Assembly: GCA_015657395.1 (NCBI GenBank)
Contig: JADLKI010000013.1
Coordinates: forward strand, 22,863-31,421
Length of the DNA: 8,559 nucleotides
DNA from: Spirochaetales bacterium
GTDB taxonomy: Bacteria > Spirochaetota > Spirochaetia > Treponematales > Rectinemataceae
Direction of reading: 5' to 3'
Made by a program: the position numbers and the translations under genes. Every line of letters begins with the position of its first letter. The first letter of the stretch is position 1. Under the pieces are notes generated by a model. That model was not told the DNA's origin. It ran no database searches and worked only from the letters and a program-made list of their open reading frames with translations. Shown in pieces: positions 5,984 to 8,559 of this stretch.

Positions 5984-6052
5984 GGACCGGATCATCTTCT
6001 TTATATATAGTTTTCAGATATTCAATTATCCTGCCATGCGAGGAGACTATCG
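5984..6052 (+). other. AT-rich intergenic gap before rpoZ
   Basis: This 69-bp gap is markedly richer in A and T (notably 5998-6030, with TTTATATATAG) than its surroundings, as a promoter region would be. I could not find a convincing -35/-10 pair with normal spacing, nor a hairpin followed by T residues. A weak internal promoter for rpoZ-miaA is plausible. GAGGAG at 6040-6045 is the rpoZ Shine-Dalgarno. Confidence 0.3.
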
Positions 6053-6247
6053 ATGATAATGCCGCTTGAATCTCTTATAAATTTTTCAGGAAATGCGTAC
6101 GAGCTCGCGGCTGCAGTCGCGACGCGCGCGTACCAGCTTGCGGTGTTGCGCACACCGGAAGTGGAGAAAAATAACGGCAAAGTCGTTTCCATGTCGACTC
6201 AAGAGATCCTTGATAAGACCATTGGCTACAAACTCATTGCCGGTTGA
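6053..6247 (+). CDS. rpoZ: RNA polymerase omega subunit
   Basis: A 64-residue protein matching the short, divergent omega subunit I associate with spirochaetes. Omega chaperones and stabilises the beta' subunit in RNA polymerase. Seen: an N-terminal MPLESLINFSGNAYEL (3-18), then ATRAYQLAVL (23-32), which corresponds to the conserved helix with RARQL in other omegas, a variable loop (33-45), and VVSMSTQEIL (44-53), corresponding to the second conserved helix. It is shorter than the 70-90 residues usual elsewhere. The ATG at 6053 has GAGGAG at 6040-6045 spaced 7 nt away; a second ATG two codons on is possible. The end overlaps miaA. The usual omega neighbour, gmk, is absent. The assignment rests on motif resemblance and would be weaker without the spirochaete context. 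Confidence 0.75.
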   Translation: MIMPLESLINFSGNAYELAAAVATRAYQLAVLRTPEVEKNNGKVVSMSTQEILDKTIGYKLIAG

Positions 6248-7187
6248 TGCGGTCATACTTGCAGGACCCACAGCCTCTGGAAAAACAGAACTTCTAGATT
6301 CTCTCTTCGGCGCGGGGGCATCTTCGTGGATTCTCCGTCTGCGCGATGCCTGGCGGACCGAGCTTCGTTCCTCAGAGATCATCTCCGCGGACTCGATGCA
6401 GGCCTACCGGGGGATGGATATCGGCACCGCAAAGCCATCCGGGGACCTCCTGAGCCGCCTTCCCCATCATCTCATCGACATCAAGAACCCCGACGAGCAG
6501 TACACGGCGGGCGAGTTTGTTGCGCGCGCCGATGCGCTGTGCACCAGGCTCTCGGAACAGGGCATTCTGCCGATCATAAGCGGGGGCACAGGCTTTTACC
6601 TCAAGAATTATATCTGCGGCCTGCCGGCATCGCCCCCCAGTTCGCCGGAGATTCGTGCGCAGGTTGCGCTGGAGCTCGAGCGCCGCGGCCCCGCCGCCCT
6701 GAGAGCCGAGCTCGAAAGAGCCGACCCCGTGGCGGCTGCCAGAATCCACGAGCACGATTTCTACAGGCTCACTCGGGCGGTGGAGATACTGCGGGCCTCG
6801 GGCGAGGCTCCAAGCCGATTCGCCCCGTCCAGGACGGTTCGGCCTGGGAAGCGTTTTCTCATTCTGGGTGTCACGCGGCCCCGCGAAGTGCTGCGCACCC
6901 GGATTCATGCCCGCGTCGGGGCCATGATGCGCGCCGGCCTTGCGCTCGAAGTGGAGGGCCTCGTGTCGCGCGGTTTCTGCCCGGATGACCCCGGCATGCA
7001 GGCGATCGGCTACCGTGAGTTTTTTGAATCCGCGGGAAGCCCGCCGGAGACCATCGCGCAGGCAATCGAGCTGCATACCGGCCAGTATGCAAAGCGCCAG
7101 ATGACTTTTTTCCGCGCCCTGCCCGGGCTTCAATGGATAGAGCCGGAACCGGAGCATCTCTTTCGTGCCCTGGTGGCTCTTGCCTGA
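6237..7187 (+). CDS. miaA: tRNA dimethylallyltransferase (isopentenyl-A37)
   Basis: A 316-residue enzyme that transfers a dimethylallyl group to the N6 of A37 in tRNAs reading U-starting codons. Seen: P-loop GPTASGKT (10-17), SADSMQAYRGMDIGTAKP (50-67) with the catalytic aspartate D52, PHHLIDI (76-82), the GGTGFYLK loop (116-123), RIHEHDFYRLTRAVEI in the middle, MQAIGYREF, and QYAKRQMTFFR near the C-terminus. Between the P-loop and D52 there are about 17 more residues than in Escherichia coli MiaA. The frame has no ATG before the P-loop. TTG at 6237 gives the best N-terminus and overlaps rpoZ by 11 bp. TTG at 6210 (with AAGAGA close upstream) and 6222 are alternatives. No good Shine-Dalgarno precedes 6237, so coupling to rpoZ is likely. 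Confidence 0.92.
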   Translation: MPVDAVILAGPTASGKTELLDSLFGAGASSWILRLRDAWRTELRSSEIISADSMQAYRGMDIGTAKPSGDLLSRLPHHLIDIKNPDEQYTAGEFVARADALCTRLSEQGILPIISGGTGFYLKNYICGLPASPPSSPEIRAQVALELERRGPAALRAELERADPVAAARIHEHDFYRLTRAVEILRASGEAPSRFAPSRTVRPGKRFLILGVTRPREVLRTRIHARVGAMMRAGLALEVEGLVSRGFCPDDPGMQAIGYREFFESAGSPPETIAQAIELHTGQYAKRQMTFFRALPGLQWIEPEPEHLFRALVALA

Positions 7188-7215
7188 GCATCCAAGGGCG
7201 GGTTATAGTGCCTCG

Positions 7216-7698
7216 ATGACGATGCCACTTCTGATGACCATCCTCTTCTCGATACTTCCCATCTCCGAATTGAGGGGGGCTATCCCTTACGCCGTGTATA
7301 ATGGGTTCTCGATACCCCTCGCGGCGGTGATTGCAATAGCGGCGAATGCCTGCGTCCCTGTGATAGCATTCCTGTTTTTGGAAAGCCTCCACAAGCTCTT
7401 TTATAAAATTCGGCCATACAGGAAATTTTTTGACCGGTTTGTGGAGAAGGCGCGGAAGAAGGTTCACGCACAGATGGAGAAGTACGGCTATTGGGGTCTC
7501 ATGCTCTTTGTGGCAGTGCCCCTGCCGGTTACGGGGGCATGGACGGGGGCGCTGGGGGCCTGGGTGCTCGGCCTGTCATACAAAAAGGCATTTTTTGCCA
7601 TAGCGGGCGGGGTGGCCCTCGCCGGCATCATCGTGAGCGTCCTTGTAGCCCTCTGGGGTGTAGGTGCGCAGACAGTTTTCTTTAAAATAATGCATTGA
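7216..7698 (+). CDS. Small membrane protein, COG2426 / small multidrug export type
   Basis: A 160-residue inner-membrane protein matching the COG2426 family, often labelled small multidrug export protein. The transport role of that label is poorly supported experimentally. Seen: a hydrophobic N-terminal segment ending in PISELRGAIPYAV (15-27), the family signature; a membrane segment at about 30-57; a basic loop (60-85); a second hydrophobic hairpin with VPLPVTGAWTGAL (101-113); and a last membrane segment at 123-150. The two proline-containing motifs hint at an internal inverted repeat, as in re-entrant-loop transporters. The start is uncertain: ATG 7216 or 7222 both fit, and a GTG at 7165 inside miaA would add 17 residues. 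AAGGGCGG at 7195-7202 is 13 nt from 7216. It follows miaA by 28 bp and probably shares its transcript. Confidence 0.8.
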   Translation: MTMPLLMTILFSILPISELRGAIPYAVYNGFSIPLAAVIAIAANACVPVIAFLFLESLHKLFYKIRPYRKFFDRFVEKARKKVHAQMEKYGYWGLMLFVAVPLPVTGAWTGALGAWVLGLSYKKAFFAIAGGVALAGIIVSVLVALWGVGAQTVFFKIMH

Positions 7699-7732
7699 TT
7701 CAAGACCAATTTTTTGCTGGCACAGGACAATT

Positions 7733-8559
7733 ATGCACATCGACTTTCAGACTGAACTCGATCCTGAGCAGTATGCGGCAGTGACTACCACAGACGGGCC
7801 CGTCCTCATCATTGCGGGGGCCGGATCAGGCAAGACAAGAGTCATTACCTACCGGATCGCATATCTCCTCTCCCGGGGAGTCCCTCAGGAGGCGATCCTC
7901 GCGCTGACTTTTACGAACAAGGCGGCCAGGGAGATGGTGGAGAGGGCGCACGGCCTCACCGGCCTGGCCCTGAAAAACCTGATGGTGTCCACCTTTCATT
8001 CTTTCGGCGCATGGATGCTCCGAAAAGAGGCCAACCTGCTCGGATATCGCTCCAATTTCAGCATCTACGATGAAGAGGACAGAATACGTGCGATCCGCGA
8101 GAGCGCGCGTGAACTGGGCATGTCCAGTGAACAGCTCGACCCGGTCAGGCTCTCCCAGCTTTTTTCGGCGCGCAGGGCAGGATATGGGAAACAGGGCGAG
8201 TTGAGCGCCCGGGAACTGGAGCTCTACGAGCTCTACCGGAAGACCGTCAAAGTGTACAATGCCATGGATTTCGACGACCTCATCGCGCTCCCCCTCGAAC
8301 TGCTCGAGGGCCATGATGAGGTCCGGGCGCGGTACCGCTCCCGCTTCCGCTACATCATGATCGACGAGTTTCAGGACACATCCCTTCAGCAGTATGCGCT
8401 CATCCGGCAGATCGAAAGCGGCAACATCTGCGTCGTGGGCGACGACGATCAATCGATCTATTCCTGGCGGGGGGCCGACTTCCGCAACATCGAGCGTTTC
8501 GAGCTCGATCACCCCGGACTGGCCGAGATCAAGCTCGAGCGGAATTACCGTTCGACCGG
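7733..8559 (+). CDS. UvrD/Rep/PcrA superfamily 1 DNA helicase, N-terminal part (cut by window edge)
   Basis: The first 275 codons of a superfamily 1A 3'-5' DNA helicase, open to the last base. Seen in order: the Q motif LDPEQ (9-13); Walker A GAGSGKT (29-35); motif Ia LTFTNKAAREM (58-68); motif Ib STFHSFG (86-92); a 1B region of ordinary size; AMDFDDLI; motif II IDEFQDT with D211 and E212; motif III VVGDDDQSIYSWRG (234-247); and motif IV LERNYRST (268-275). The STFHSFG/RSNFSIYD segment and SIYSWRG look closest to Rep, but Rep, UvrD and PcrA cannot be told apart safely from this half, so I give no symbol. Likely roles are replication restart, excision repair or removal of roadblocks. The ATG at 7733 has AGGA at 7724-7727, 5 nt away. 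It lies 34 bp after the membrane-protein gene with no hairpin between. Confidence 0.93.
   Translation, partial: MHIDFQTELDPEQYAAVTTTDGPVLIIAGAGSGKTRVITYRIAYLLSRGVPQEAILALTFTNKAAREMVERAHGLTGLALKNLMVSTFHSFGAWMLRKEANLLGYRSNFSIYDEEDRIRAIRESARELGMSSEQLDPVRLSQLFSARRAGYGKQGELSARELELYELYRKTVKVYNAMDFDDLIALPLELLEGHDEVRARYRSRFRYIMIDEFQDTSLQQYALIRQIESGNICVVGDDDQSIYSWRGADFRNIERFELDHPGLAEIKLERNYRST

Noticed and set aside
6372..7157. A 261-codon minus-strand frame inside miaA
   Set aside because: It mirrors a confidently identified gene and has no family signature or ribosome binding site.
7699..7732. T6 run at 7710-7715 as a terminator after the membrane-protein gene
   Set aside because: No inverted repeat precedes the T run, so it is not a credible intrinsic terminator.
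7826..8512. A 228-codon minus-strand frame inside the helicase gene
   Set aside because: It is antisense to a gene with seven ordered helicase motifs. Composition accounts for the open frame.
1..8559. Mobile elements, CRISPR array, tRNA or rRNA genes, phage or defence genes
   Set aside because: I found no regular direct repeats, terminal inverted repeats with a transposase, cloverleaf-like segments or relevant protein motifs. The content is core housekeeping.

Overview
The window looks like ordinary chromosomal DNA of a moderately GC-rich bacterium, most likely a spirochaete (Spirochaetota, Treponema/Spirochaeta side). That assignment is inference. It rests on the L20 N-terminus ([10 protein letters not shown]), a short divergent omega subunit, class II aldolase, and a division-gene pair directly behind rplT. 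No database search was possible. I see no mobile element, CRISPR array, tRNA, rRNA or phage gene.

Layout, left to right. (1) The 3' end of clpB (disaggregase) overlaps tatD (metal-dependent DNase family) by 4 bp; both are on the plus strand. (2) A minus-strand lipoprotein gene of unknown function converges on tatD, with 8 bp between the stop codons. (3) A compact divergent promoter region of about 95 bp separates the lipoprotein gene from fba (class II fructose-bisphosphate aldolase). It carries overlapping promoter candidates on both strands and an inverted repeat. (4) The 189-bp gap after fba is rich in structure: a strong hairpin, a second inverted repeat around a promoter -35 box, that promoter, and a folded leader. 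(5) The translation cluster infC-rpmI-rplT follows. (6) It runs directly into a long coiled-coil protein with a ZapB-like N-terminus and then zapA, a Z-ring regulator, which overlaps it. (7) After a 69-bp AT-rich gap come rpoZ (RNA polymerase omega) and miaA (tRNA prenyltransferase), overlapping by about 11 bp. (8) A small membrane protein of the COG2426 type follows, and then the first 275 codons of a Rep/UvrD/PcrA-type helicase that runs off the right edge.

The genes are nearly all housekeeping: protein quality control, glycolysis, translation initiation and ribosome assembly, cell division, transcription, tRNA modification and DNA repair. Everything from infC to the helicase is on one strand with short gaps or overlaps, so one long or several nested operons are plausible. 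This would tie translation factors to Z-ring assembly proteins.

I do not see a clearly new biological system. The points most worth a second look are the inverted repeats overlapping the fba and infC promoters, the TTG-started infC with its folded leader, the coiled-coil division protein with a long acidic tail ending in ELDIF, a 17-residue insertion in MiaA, and the unidentified lipoprotein.
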